Positions 50,892 through 59,302 of a stretch of 64,000 nucleotides of DNA are shown piece after piece. Under the pieces are notes generated by a model. The model saw nothing but the letters and a program-made list of their open reading frames with translations. It had not been told where the DNA came from and did no database searches. Numbering within the stretch: the first letter of the stretch is position 1; each line of letters opens with the position of its first letter. Made by a program: the position numbers and the translations under genes. Origin of the DNA: an uncultured Methanomassiliicoccus sp. (GTDB lineage: Archaea; Thermoplasmatota; Thermoplasmata; Methanomassiliicoccales; Methanomassiliicoccaceae); NCBI GenBank assembly GCA_905203995.1, contig CAJKXZ010000003.1:124001-188000 (forward strand). The letters run 5' to 3'.

Positions 50892-51323
50892 TTGACAAAA
50901 GTTTATTCTTTTAAACCCAATGCTCCTCCGATGCGTTGTACACACTGCCAAGAATGCTGTCGAGATACGATGATGGAGCTTTCGCAAGCCGACATCGCTC
51001 GTCTTGAGAAGAAAGGCTATCACCGCGATGAGTTTAGTTATGTTGGTGTAGATGGCATTCCCCGACTCAAGAATGTCGGAATCTGGTGTTATTTTTATGA
51101 TCCCGAACGAAAACGCTGTAAAGAATATCAGGCCAGACCGCTCGGCTGCGCCTTATATCCCGTTAATCTCGATGAAGACGGAAAGTACGTCCTTGATGGT
51201 CTCTGCCCGCAGGCGGAAACGATCACCTTACAAGAACTCAAAATAAAAGGAAAAAGACTGGCGGCTTTAATTGCCACCATTGATGCTGAAGCTAAACTCA
51301 ATTGTGATGCAGCGCGGAAGTAA
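50892..51323 (+). CDS. YkgJ-family cysteine cluster protein
   Basis: 143 residues. RCTHCQECCRDTMMELS is the N-terminal CxxCxxCC cluster and CKEYQARPLGCALYPVN and GLCPQAE complete the family's zinc- or iron-sulfur-binding pattern. Function of this widespread family is unclear. TTG 50892 gives the longer form; ATG 50931 (MRCTHCQECC) is an alternative, and a TATA-like TTTTAAAC lies between them. It is convergent with the HdrA/MvhD fusion; the stop codons overlap by about 25 bases. Confidence 0.7.
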   Translation: MTKVYSFKPNAPPMRCTHCQECCRDTMMELSQADIARLEKKGYHRDEFSYVGVDGIPRLKNVGIWCYFYDPERKRCKEYQARPLGCALYPVNLDEDGKYVLDGLCPQAETITLQELKIKGKRLAALIATIDAEAKLNCDAARK

Positions 51324-52395
51324 GCTGCTCTTCAGGGAGTATGCCCCGCTCGGGATTAGGTCCTACTTCTCTAATGTGGCCGACAAAGTTCTTGAGAATT
51401 TCAGCAAATCGTTCCGGCTCGTCAGGATTAACCCAGTCTACGCCGATACGGCGTTTATCGTAACCTAGACTTTCGAGTACTTTGGTAAGGAGACTGATAC
51501 GATTATTGGTTCTGACATTTCCACCACGGTAGTGGCAGTGACCTTCTTTTCCACCTAGTACGAGCACACCATCTGCTCCGCGGGAAAGCGCTTTCATTAC
51601 CCATTCGGGATCGACTCTTGCTGAACAAGGTGTTTTAATCAGACAACAGGAAGGGTCCAGCTCCAGATGTTTTTCGCCGGCAGCATTAGCCGCTGGATAC
51701 GAACACCAGTTGCAGGCAAAGACTACTACTCGGGGAAACGGCTCTTTGGCATCAAGCAGATCAGCGGTACACTCTTCGATCTCAGAAATCAGCGCTTCGT
51801 TGGAAAAGCCGCTCATATTCATGGATCCTGAGGGGCATGCCGCTACACAAGCACCGCATTTTTCACACAGATCATGATTGACATATGCTAGTCGGTGTGT
51901 ACCTTCTTCTTTGAGCTCGATCGCTCCATATTTACAAGTAATGGCGCAGATGCCGCAGCCTGAGCAGGTCTGCGTGTTAACTTTAGCACCCTCTTCCCCG
52001 ATGATTCTTGAATGACGGATTTTAGCTACCGCCATCGCGAGGAGCAGTCTTGCCTTCGAAGTAGCTACTTCAGCATCACTGTGAATCCATGCGGCTTGTT
52101 CTTTGATATTGGCATATTCAATCATGTGGGGACTGATGCCAGCTTTTTCGGCGGCTTGCTCAATAACGCCACCTTCCATAACTGGGGCAATAACAATGCG
52201 GTCAAGGTTGTTTTTAGCGATGATTTCCGAGATGCTTTTTACGCGGTCTTCAGAACAATATGGTTCCGATCCAGCATACTCGACATTCTTAAGGGATCCC
52301 GCATACTCCACCAATTTGTTAATCTTTAATCTTTCACTAAGTAATTCATCACCTGTGCAAATGAAAACACCTATTCTTGGAGACGTAGAATCCAT
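51298..52395 (-). CDS. FAD-less HdrA N-domain / ferredoxin / MvhD-like fusion
   Basis: 365 residues. Residues 1-130 align with the N-terminal HdrA domain (about 455-590 of the hdrA product here: VLICDCGIN, SCTPRTHEP, ANIRDQCSWIH) but have lost most of its cysteines (FICTGDELL, APVMEGG, NIKEQAAWIH). Residues 144-190 hold two intact [4Fe-4S] sites (CSGCGICAITC, CEKCGACVAAC). Residues 222-350 are MvhD-like (FACNWCSY, PCSARVDP) but GCHPADCHY has become GGKEGHCHY. The FAD module is absent. ATG 52395 follows GGTGAAG. It probably relays single electrons without bifurcating. Confidence 0.75.
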   Translation of the reverse strand: MDSTSPRIGVFICTGDELLSERLKINKLVEYAGSLKNVEYAGSEPYCSEDRVKSISEIIAKNNLDRIVIAPVMEGGVIEQAAEKAGISPHMIEYANIKEQAAWIHSDAEVATSKARLLLAMAVAKIRHSRIIGEEGAKVNTQTCSGCGICAITCKYGAIELKEEGTHRLAYVNHDLCEKCGACVAACPSGSMNMSGFSNEALISEIEECTADLLDAKEPFPRVVVFACNWCSYPAANAAGEKHLELDPSCCLIKTPCSARVDPEWVMKALSRGADGVLVLGGKEGHCHYRGGNVRTNNRISLLTKVLESLGYDKRRIGVDWVNPDEPERFAEILKNFVGHIREVGPNPERGILPEEQLTSALHHN

Positions 52396-52453
52396 AGCTT
52401 CACCATCTACCAATAATCAAACTTAAGAGTATAATGTTTGCACCGAAAATTGT

Positions 52454-52485
52454 TAAAAAAAGGGAAAGGAAGGAGTTTAATCCTT
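52454..52485 (-). terminator. Terminator after desulfoferrodoxin
   Basis: Minus-strand AAGGA-TTAAAC-TCCTT hairpin (52470-52485) and a run of seven T (52454-52460) follow the stop. Confidence 0.5.
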
Positions 52486-52863
52486 TTTCCAGAGTCCATG
52501 CTTATTGCAGTACGCTCTCACTGAGTTGATGTGAGTGCATTTGCAGGGGCAGTTGAACTCTGCTTGTGGTTTCATGCCTGGCTTAAGGTAGGCTCTCATC
52601 ACCCGGGCGTCAGAAGAAACTTCAATCCATTGGATGTAGTGGTCTTCTTCCATGGGGTGTTCAACAGATCCTACTTTGACGAGAATGCCATTTTCAGTAG
52701 CTTCAACAACTGGTACATGTTTTTCTACTGCTGCATCGACGCTGTTGGCGCTCATTTTAACCATTGGTTTGCCGCAGCAGTGGAGACTGCCTAAGCCGTT
52801 GTTGACGACTTCTACGATGTTTCCACAAGCTGGACAATAATATAGCTCTTTAATTGCTGTCAT
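52477..52863 (-). CDS. Desulfoferrodoxin (superoxide reductase, two-iron form)
   Basis: 128 residues. N-terminal Dx rubredoxin-like site CPACGN ... CCGKPM, then the neelaredoxin domain with EKHVPVVE, VEHPMEEDHYIQWI (His ligands) and CTHINSVRAYC. It reduces superoxide to H2O2 with electrons from rubredoxin-like donors. GAGGAG precedes the ATG, which lies one base after the rubrerythrin stop, so the two are translationally coupled. Confidence 0.92.
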   Translation of the reverse strand: MTAIKELYYCPACGNIVEVVNNGLGSLHCCGKPMVKMSANSVDAAVEKHVPVVEATENGILVKVGSVEHPMEEDHYIQWIEVSSDARVMRAYLKPGMKPQAEFNCPCKCTHINSVRAYCNKHGLWKKD

Positions 52864-52864
52864 C

Positions 52865-53443
52865 TCAAAACTCCTCACACTTTAATTGATAATATGAACG
52901 GGCGTGATCGCAAGATGGACAGATTTCCGGAGCTTCAGTTCCAAAGTGCATATATCCGCATTCTCTGCAAACCCACCATACGGCTTCTTTCTTTTTGAAG
53001 ATCTCTCCTGCTTCCAAAGCAGCTAAGATTTTCTTATACCGCTCTTCGTGGTGGACCTCAGCAACGGCAATGGCTCTGAGCCTGTTGGCGACCTGAGGCA
53101 ATCCTTCTTCATCAGCCACTTTGGCAAATTCTGGATACATTTCGCTGTGTTCGTAGTTTTCACCAGAAATTGCGGATTTGAGGTTTTCAATGGTGGTAGA
53201 TCTCAGAATCGGCACGTCAGTTTCAATCTTTACGCCGTCGAAATTGTTCTCAGACTGTAATGAAACAAGCATTTTGTATAATTGGGATGCATGCTCTTTC
53301 TCTTGATCAGAAGTCAATCTAAAAATCTCTGCGATTTGTTCGTATCCTTCTTTTTTGGCAATGGAAGCATACATACTGTATCTGTTCCTAGCTATGCTTT
53401 CGCCGACGAAAGCTTTAGTGAGGTTTTCTACAGTTTTTTTCAT
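52865..53443 (-). CDS. Rubrerythrin
   Basis: 192 residues. The di-iron four-helix domain shows AFVGESIARNRY, EIFRLTSDQEKEHA, GENYEHSEMYPEFA and AEVHHEERY, and the C-terminal rubredoxin-like site CRECGYMHFG ... CPSCDH is complete. It reduces peroxide, with desulfoferrodoxin forming an oxygen-protection pair. The ATG at 53443 is used; the longer form from 53467 would include the palindrome and TATA region. The promoter carries a perfect inverted repeat (53448-53474). Confidence 0.93.
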   Translation of the reverse strand: MKKTVENLTKAFVGESIARNRYSMYASIAKKEGYEQIAEIFRLTSDQEKEHASQLYKMLVSLQSENNFDGVKIETDVPILRSTTIENLKSAISGENYEHSEMYPEFAKVADEEGLPQVANRLRAIAVAEVHHEERYKKILAALEAGEIFKKKEAVWWVCRECGYMHFGTEAPEICPSCDHARSYYQLKCEEF

Positions 53444-53447
53444 GATT

Positions 53448-53474
53448 ATCCTACACGCTAGCCGCATGTAGGAT
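53448..53474 (-). promoter_or_regulatory. Inverted repeat at the rubrerythrin-desulfoferrodoxin promoter
   Basis: ATCCTACA (53448-53455) and TGTAGGAT (53467-53474) form perfect 8-base arms around an 11-base spacer. On the minus strand it lies immediately after the TATA-like AGATATAATATC (53473-53484), where transcription should start, and ends five bases before the rubrerythrin ATG. This is the right place for a repressor of an oxidative-stress operon. Confidence 0.5.
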
Positions 53475-53484
53475 ATTATATCTT
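53473..53484 (-). promoter_or_regulatory. TATA box of rubrerythrin operon
   Basis: Minus-strand AGATATAATATC about 33 bases before ATG 53443. Confidence 0.5.
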
Positions 53485-53500
53485 TCCCCTATTTTGGAAA

Positions 53501-54451
53501 TTATGTTATTTTTATAAAATTATTACTTTTACCTGTTTCAATCGATGATTCTTTCTTGCGGTCAACATCATTTTTCTTAAGTTCCCGCAGCGTATCTTCA
53601 AAAGACATAAAGGGGCGGCCGATTTCTTTGACAACTTTAGTCGTATCCAGGCAAGTATTTTTTCCTCTGATTACGACCGGCTCTACTTCATTGCTATTTA
53701 TCCCGACACACAAGGCGGGATCAAAACCGAAGACTTCTGCCATTTTCAAGCCCATCTCATATCTGCTCAGACATTCAGGAACAGCTAGGTGATAGATGCC
53801 GACACACATCCTTTCCGCCATGAGCATCATTTCTGCAGCACAGTCCGGAGCGTAAGAGGGAGTTACATATTGATCTTTAAGAAGTTTCACCGCGCGGTTG
53901 GATTTCATCTGATCCAACGCCCAGGTAATGAAGTTGTATTTGGGTGTAGCTTTATTGATTCCATAGGTAGCTGAAACACGACATACGCAGTTTTGTTTAG
54001 AAGCATCCAGAACAATCCTTTCTCCTTCCAATTTCATCTGTGCATACTTGCTCAAAGGTTCAGGAGGATCAGTCTCAACATACTTGGTATCTTTATCACC
54101 ATTATAGACGAGATCAGTTGAAATGAGGAATGTTCGGGACTTGACCTCTTTGGCAGCGGTAACAATATTGAGCACGCCTTCGACATTAGCTGCCCACCCT
54201 TCCTGTGGATGAGTCTCACAATATTCGGGACTGTCACAAGAGGAGTCAATGAAGACTACATCTGGCTGATATCGTTTCATGACTTCTTTTACTTCTTCAG
54301 CATTAATCGGATCCATAATGCCCATGGGGCAGTATCTCGCCCAAGAAGTTTTTTTGTAGGTTCCGACCGCATCAATTCCTTTTTCTACGGCAAGCTTGCA
54401 GAGATTCTGCCCGATCAGCCCGTCAGCCCCGACAACAAGGATTTTCTTCAT
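53501..54451 (-). CDS. RmlD-like SDR-family nucleotide-sugar reductase
   Basis: 316 residues. GADGLIGQNLC (about 7-17) is the Rossmann loop; STDLVYNGD and YAQMKLEGE (Tyr-x3-Lys) give the SDR active site. The fold is that of dTDP-4-dehydrorhamnose reductase, with MAT2B-like proteins as an alternative. Several extra cysteines (SCDSPEYCETH, NCVCRVS) are present. No other nucleotide-sugar genes are nearby, so a role in sugar-nucleotide synthesis is not supported by context. Confidence 0.7.
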   Translation of the reverse strand: MKKILVVGADGLIGQNLCKLAVEKGIDAVGTYKKTSWARYCPMGIMDPINAEEVKEVMKRYQPDVVFIDSSCDSPEYCETHPQEGWAANVEGVLNIVTAAKEVKSRTFLISTDLVYNGDKDTKYVETDPPEPLSKYAQMKLEGERIVLDASKQNCVCRVSATYGINKATPKYNFITWALDQMKSNRAVKLLKDQYVTPSYAPDCAAEMMLMAERMCVGIYHLAVPECLSRYEMGLKMAEVFGFDPALCVGINSNEVEPVVIRGKNTCLDTTKVVKEIGRPFMSFEDTLRELKKNDVDRKKESSIETGKSNNFIKIT

Positions 54452-54555
54452 CAATTGGAGAAGAGCACTTCTTCTGAAAAAGTTTAGTGCTATTGTTTTT
54501 AAACCCGCACCTCTACTTTTTTGATTTACACTTCTCCGTAGGGAGTTGTAAAAGG

Positions 54556-56010
54556 GTGATCAGACTGACTCAGGAACAGAACGCTTCCACAAAAGGAAAC
54601 ATCTCCATTCTGGTTTTGTTATCTCTTATAAGTTTAGTAGTCATGTTTGTCGAGATCATGCTCGTGCCTGATTTAAGGCAGGTAGCATCTGATTTCACCA
54701 ATGGCGCCGAATGGATTTCCTGGGTGCTCTCCATTTATCTGCTGGTAGGCGGTGTAGTCACACCAATTATTGGTAAGCTGGGTGACATCTATGGCACCCG
54801 GAACTTGCTGATCATTGTGATGATCATCTATCTCTTTGGTTTATTGGGTTCTGGTTTCTCTATTTCTATTTCCAATGCCCTTTTGGGAGAAGCGAATATC
54901 TTTGTGCTTTTGTTTTTCAGAGGTGTACAGGGAATTGGTATGGGTATGTTCCCGCTGGCTTTCAGCGTGATTCGTAACGTCTTCCCGCAGGAACGGATCC
55001 CCTTCGCTTTAGGTTTAGTCTCCTCGATGTTTGCTGTTGGTACTTCCATCGGCTTGGTACTTGGAGGCTGGCTTACTTCTGTTGACACATGGAATTTTGC
55101 ATTTCATCTGGTAGCTATTCCCTTTGCAGTTCTGATCGTGGCAGCCTTCTTTGTGGTAAAGAAAGAACAGGGTGTAGAAAAAGGAGAAAAGATCGATGCC
55201 GTCGGCGCTGCTTTACTGGGCGTTTCCGTTTTCTGTCTGCTTTATGCTGTAACGGCCGGCCGCACTGATGGTTGGACTAGTACCAAAATCGTCTCCTTTT
55301 TTGTCGTGTCGGCAGTGACTGCTGTTGCCTTTGTCCTGTGGGAAAGAAGATCCAGCGAGCCGATTGTTAAACTTTCATTATTCAAAAATCTGGGCATTCT
55401 CAATGCCACTCTGGTCGCCTTCTTTGCTGGTCTGGTAATGTTTCTTTATTACCAAACAATGCCCTTCTTTTTAGAGACGCCGGTAGCTCTGGGTGGTTAT
55501 TATGGCTTTAGCGATACCTTCATTGTGGGTCTGCATATGCTGCCGACGGCCGCCTTCCAGTTTATCTTTGGAATGACGGGTGGACTCGCATCTAAGAAAT
55601 ATGGCTCGACCAATGTGATGGTCGTTGGAACAGCAATCATGGCCATTGGCTTTTTGGTCTTGACGCAATTCAATGATGTCTTCTGGAAATTAGCCGTGTC
55701 ACAGGCGATTTTAGGAACCGGTATTGCTCTGGCAATGAGTTCTTTGATTAATGTGGTTATGGACTTTACACCTAAGCAGGAATTTGGGGTTTCTTCGGGA
55801 ATGAACACCCTGTTTAGAACGATCGGCGGGGCGATCGGACCGGCACTTTCAGCTGCCGTTATGGCACCTTATATTATCCCTGGCTTTGAAGAGCTATACA
55901 GATATGAGGGGTTCGATCGAATCTGGACCGTAGCCACAGTGTTTGCCATTGTTGCTTTCTTAATTGCCCTAATCTTTCGTAAGGGCGGAAAACAGGGTAA
56001 AAGCTCATGA
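54556..56010 (+). CDS. MFS transporter, DHA2 (14-helix) type
   Basis: 484 residues with about 14 membrane segments. GKLGDIYGTRNLLI and RGVQGIGMGMFPLAFSVIR match DHA2. GTG 54556 was chosen; upstream codons in the frame belong to the leader, with GGGAG ten bases away. It differs in sequence from the DHA2 protein at 33684-35198. Substrate unknown. The methyltransferase gene starts 34 bases after it. Confidence 0.82.
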   Translation: MIRLTQEQNASTKGNISILVLLSLISLVVMFVEIMLVPDLRQVASDFTNGAEWISWVLSIYLLVGGVVTPIIGKLGDIYGTRNLLIIVMIIYLFGLLGSGFSISISNALLGEANIFVLLFFRGVQGIGMGMFPLAFSVIRNVFPQERIPFALGLVSSMFAVGTSIGLVLGGWLTSVDTWNFAFHLVAIPFAVLIVAAFFVVKKEQGVEKGEKIDAVGAALLGVSVFCLLYAVTAGRTDGWTSTKIVSFFVVSAVTAVAFVLWERRSSEPIVKLSLFKNLGILNATLVAFFAGLVMFLYYQTMPFFLETPVALGGYYGFSDTFIVGLHMLPTAAFQFIFGMTGGLASKKYGSTNVMVVGTAIMAIGFLVLTQFNDVFWKLAVSQAILGTGIALAMSSLINVVMDFTPKQEFGVSSGMNTLFRTIGGAIGPALSAAVMAPYIIPGFEELYRYEGFDRIWTVATVFAIVAFLIALIFRKGGKQGKSS

Positions 56011-56044
56011 AGAGAATTAACTTTGATGTATTGAGGTGTGGTAG

Positions 56045-56626
56045 ATGGATCTTAAAAAGATGTATAGAGAACATTCATTACGAGAAAATCCTCCCGGCGG
56101 ATATCGTCCGGATGAGGTATTGATTGATACGGTAGGCGGTAAACTTGTGCACGGAACTGCCGCTTTAGATTTGAGTAATAATGCCATCAACTCGCTTTAT
56201 CTGGCTCAGGAAGGATACTATGTCGCCGCCCTTGCACCTGATGCCGATCTGGTTGCTGACACGGCCGCTAAAGCGGAAGAAACTGGAGCTAATGTAAAAG
56301 TTTATTCAGCCGATCTTACTTCTTTACCCTTTCCCAACGAAGAGTTTGATTTGGTCTTTGATAAACGCTGGTTCGACCACATCGGCAATGTTGAACGGGA
56401 TAAGTACGCAGAAGAAATGTGGCGGGTTCTCAAACCCGGTGGACATTTGGTACTGGTAACTGTACAATGCAGAAATGCCCGCGGATGTTGCGATCGCGGT
56501 GATCCTTATGGCCGCTTCCGACCGATCTTTGACATTGAAGAGATCAGAGATGTAACTTCGATGTACATGGACAGCAGACAGAGATTGTTCTCGATGCTGC
56601 TCAAAAAGAAACAGACTAGGTCTTAA
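56045..56626 (+). CDS. SAM-dependent methyltransferase, class I
   Basis: 193 residues. Motif I is degenerate for a class I enzyme (AALDLSNNAINSLYLA in place of a GxGxG loop), the acidic ribose contact lies in ALAPDADLV, motif II/IV is FDLVFDKRWFDHIG and the post-motif segment EEMWRVLKPGGHLVLVT is typical. Cysteines (CRNARGCCDRGDP) before the C-terminus are unusual. GAGGTG lies before the ATG. Its degenerate SAM loop leaves open that it binds a different cofactor. Acceptor unknown. Confidence 0.6.
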   Translation: MDLKKMYREHSLRENPPGGYRPDEVLIDTVGGKLVHGTAALDLSNNAINSLYLAQEGYYVAALAPDADLVADTAAKAEETGANVKVYSADLTSLPFPNEEFDLVFDKRWFDHIGNVERDKYAEEMWRVLKPGGHLVLVTVQCRNARGCCDRGDPYGRFRPIFDIEEIRDVTSMYMDSRQRLFSMLLKKKQTRS

Positions 56627-57087
56627 ACAGACAGGCAGGGCAGAAATTTTCGCATAAGATAATTATTGCCCTGTCGTGAAATCATTTTAAATCCTTTTGC
56701 GTAATAAAATTTTCTAGCAGCGATGTTGGTAGTTTGCACCCATAATTCAATAACTTCAGCACGGTAAATCTCGGCAATTTCTTCGATACGTTTAATCATC
56801 TCACTGCCATAGCCGATTCCGCGATAGTCTCGATCTACTTGAATGGAATTTATGAAGAGTATGCTGTCCCGGATATCAATGGAGTAATAGGCAACGATTT
56901 TCCCCTCGATCTCAAATACTTCATTATAGGTTGAGTTATGGAGGAGCATCTTTAGCAGGTCCTCATCTTCCCAGGCGACCCCCCAGGATTCATAGATCAC
57001 CTGTGACATATTATCTCTACTCATGATGAGTACCTGAGAAATGTCTTTTCTTTGCATTTCTCGAGAGATAAACTCCGTTTCAGTCAT
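56623..57087 (-). CDS. GNAT-family acetyltransferase, RimI-like
   Basis: 154 residues. DRDYRGIGYGSEMIKRIEEI is the acetyl-CoA loop, followed by VQTTNIAARKFYYAKGF, which is the RimI-type C-terminal motif used on protein N-termini and some antibiotics. ATG 57087 chosen over GTG 57093. The stop codon overlaps the end of the methyltransferase gene by four bases. Confidence 0.75.
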   Translation of the reverse strand: MTETEFISREMQRKDISQVLIMSRDNMSQVIYESWGVAWEDEDLLKMLLHNSTYNEVFEIEGKIVAYYSIDIRDSILFINSIQVDRDYRGIGYGSEMIKRIEEIAEIYRAEVIELWVQTTNIAARKFYYAKGFKMISRQGNNYLMRKFLPCLSV

Positions 57088-57215
57088 ATGCACGGCTTCA
57101 TAATCTTTCTGATACTTAGGGTATTGTTTGTTAAACGTCTTTGATCAGCATTTCTTTGTTTTTCTAACGTAACATCATTAACAAACTGCCGATAAACCGA
57201 AGTAGGAAGGCAATC

Positions 57216-57223
57216 ATGTTATA
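57216..57223 (+). promoter_or_regulatory. TATA-like element before the IscA-like gene
   Basis: TTATATAG about 38 bases before GTG 57259, with GGTGAT as Shine-Dalgarno in the resulting leader. Confidence 0.45.
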
Positions 57224-57258
57224 TAGAGCAACTGAGCTCCTAGGTGTGGTGATTACTA

Positions 57259-57579
57259 GTGGTAAAAGTAAGCGCTGAAGCGATTGATTTCATTAAAGAC
57301 TTGCTCGACAAAAACGAAAAGCAAGGATACGGCATTAGGATATATCTTGCAGGTATGGGCTGCTCAGGTCCTCAGTTTGGAATGGCTTTCCAAGAGGGAG
57401 CCAAAGATGGAGACAACACTCAAAATGAGGATGGCTTCGCGTTCTATTATGATGATGAGACTAAGGAACTCTTGGACGAATCGACAGTTGATTACATCGA
57501 GACTCCCAGCGGTTCAGGCTTAGTCGTAAACAACCCAAACATTAAATCTTCTTGCGGCGGCTGCTCTGGCTGTCACTAA
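57259..57579 (+). CDS. IscA/HesB-like iron-sulfur protein
   Basis: 106 residues. A HesB-type fold with MGCSGPQFGMAF and a C-terminal cysteine cluster SSCGGCSGC; the usual IscA CxC pair is replaced by CGGCSGC. Such small archaeal proteins may carry or deliver iron or iron-sulfur clusters. GTG 57259 is set by GGTGAT five bases upstream. The transcript ends at a strong hairpin (57590-57615). Confidence 0.72.
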   Translation: MVKVSAEAIDFIKDLLDKNEKQGYGIRIYLAGMGCSGPQFGMAFQEGAKDGDNTQNEDGFAFYYDDETKELLDESTVDYIETPSGSGLVVNNPNIKSSCGGCSGCH

Positions 57580-57589
57580 ATCGACACAT

Positions 57590-57615
57590 AGCGCCTCTGG
57601 CGCTGTTTATTTTTT
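57590..57615 (+). terminator. Hairpin/T-tract terminator after the IscA-like gene
   Basis: AGCGCC-TCT-GGCGCT (57590-57604) followed by GTTTATTTTTTAT, a textbook intrinsic-terminator shape. Confidence 0.75.
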
Positions 57616-57733
57616 ATAAAATTTTTCATGATTTTTGATGGCAGTTCCTATAATGTAAAGCGCCTTTCTGCTCAGAATTATAATTTACTTGGTGATGATT
57701 CATACACGTTTCTTTTAATATCGGCTGCCGTTC

Positions 57734-59302
57734 ATGAATAAGATGTATGTTGACCATCCCCTCATCAAAGAGGAAACAATTCAATTTAGAAGCTATCAGC
57801 GCTATCTCGCTGATTCTTGTCTGAGTGCTTCTACACTGGTTGTTTTACCGACAGGGATGGGAAAAACAGTTGTGGCGTTAATGGTCGCCGCGGAAGTTAT
57901 GGAACGGAAAGGTGGCAAAGTACTATTTTTAGCCCCTACCAAGCCTTTGGTGGAACAACATTCTGACTTTATGGAAAAGAGCATTCTCTGCCGGGCCATC
58001 ACGACTCTTACGGGCGAAATCATGCCCGAAGAACGGGAGTTGCTCTGGAATAGTTCCGATGTTATTGTCTCCACGCCGCAGGTAATTGCTAACGATCTCA
58101 AGCAGGAAAGAATTTCACTTGAAAATGTCAGTTTAATTATTTTCGATGAAGCCCACCGCGCTGTGGGCAATTATTCCTATGTGCTCATTGCTGAAGAGTA
58201 TGCCAAGATCAGCAATGGTCTAGTTCTGGGCATGACTGCTTCCCCGGGTTCTAATGCCGCCAAGATCATGGAAGTGTGCAATAACCTGAATATTGAACGA
58301 ATTGAAATAAAAACTGAATTGGACAAAGATGTCTCTGACTTCGTCCATGAGAACTATGTTGATTGGATCGTCGTCGATCTTCCTAAGGCAATTCAGGAAA
58401 TTGCCAATGTCTTAAGAACCCTCTACGACCGTTATATTGCTGAATTAAAACTTACGGGCCTGATGACGCCGGGAAGGCCGGCCACAATGTCCCATCTGTT
58501 GGATGTACAGAAAGAAGTACAGGCACGACTCAACAGTGGGGAAAAGAACAGAAAATTGTACAATGCGTTATCTGTTCAAGCACGCGCTGTAAAAGTAAAC
58601 CATGCCATCGAACTTATCGAAACACAGGGAGTAACGCCTTTGTCTTCATATCTTAAAAAAATTAAGGAGGATGCTGAAGACAGTAAAGGTTCGAAGGCTT
58701 CCAAGGCGATCGTTACTTCGCAAGAATTTGAAATTGTTATGGAGATGGTTGCCAATGCGAAGATGGAGCATCCCAAAATTTCGCGGATTATGGGGGTAGT
58801 AAGCCAGCAGCTCAACTCACGGCCAGAATCAAAAGTTTTAGTCTTCACACAGTATCGTGATACCTGCGATATGGTGGTGGATTATCTTTCGAAAATTGAG
58901 GGAGTTAGAGTTTCCAAGCTCATTGGCCAATCGGGACGAGGCAGTGAAAAAGGTTTGAAACAAAAAGAGCAACTGGGTGTATTGCAGCGTTTTCGAGATG
59001 ATGAAATAAATGTTCTTGTAGCCACGTCAGTAGGTGAAGAAGGTCTTGATGTTGCCAATACTGACTTAGTGGTATTCTATGAGCCAGTGCCTTCGGAAAT
59101 ACGAAGTATTCAAAGACGGGGAAGGACTGGCCGTAACCGGGATGGTAAAGTAGTCGTATTGATGACGGCGGGCACAAAAGATGAAGTATCGCAGAAATCC
59201 AGTGACCGCAAAGAGCAGGAAATGAAAAAAAGATTATATGCTCTTAAGAAAGAATGGGACGCTCAAAAAACCGGCATTCAAATGAGATTTGAAATAAACT
59301 GA
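57734..59302 (+). CDS. Hef-type superfamily 2 helicase without nuclease domain
   Basis: 522 residues. Helicase motifs in order: QFRSYQRYLAD (Q motif), LPTGMGKTVVAL (I), DEAH (II), MTASPG (III), FTQYRDT (IV), ATSVGEEGLDVA (V) and QRRGRTGR (VI). This corresponds to the N-terminal helicase half of Hef/FANCM; the C-terminal ERCC4 nuclease of full Hef is absent and no separate XPF-like gene is next to it. It should process stalled forks. A TATA-like TTTTAATA about 20 bases before the ATG suggests a short leader. Confidence 0.88.
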   Translation: MNKMYVDHPLIKEETIQFRSYQRYLADSCLSASTLVVLPTGMGKTVVALMVAAEVMERKGGKVLFLAPTKPLVEQHSDFMEKSILCRAITTLTGEIMPEERELLWNSSDVIVSTPQVIANDLKQERISLENVSLIIFDEAHRAVGNYSYVLIAEEYAKISNGLVLGMTASPGSNAAKIMEVCNNLNIERIEIKTELDKDVSDFVHENYVDWIVVDLPKAIQEIANVLRTLYDRYIAELKLTGLMTPGRPATMSHLLDVQKEVQARLNSGEKNRKLYNALSVQARAVKVNHAIELIETQGVTPLSSYLKKIKEDAEDSKGSKASKAIVTSQEFEIVMEMVANAKMEHPKISRIMGVVSQQLNSRPESKVLVFTQYRDTCDMVVDYLSKIEGVRVSKLIGQSGRGSEKGLKQKEQLGVLQRFRDDEINVLVATSVGEEGLDVANTDLVVFYEPVPSEIRSIQRRGRTGRNRDGKVVVLMTAGTKDEVSQKSSDRKEQEMKKRLYALKKEWDAQKTGIQMRFEIN

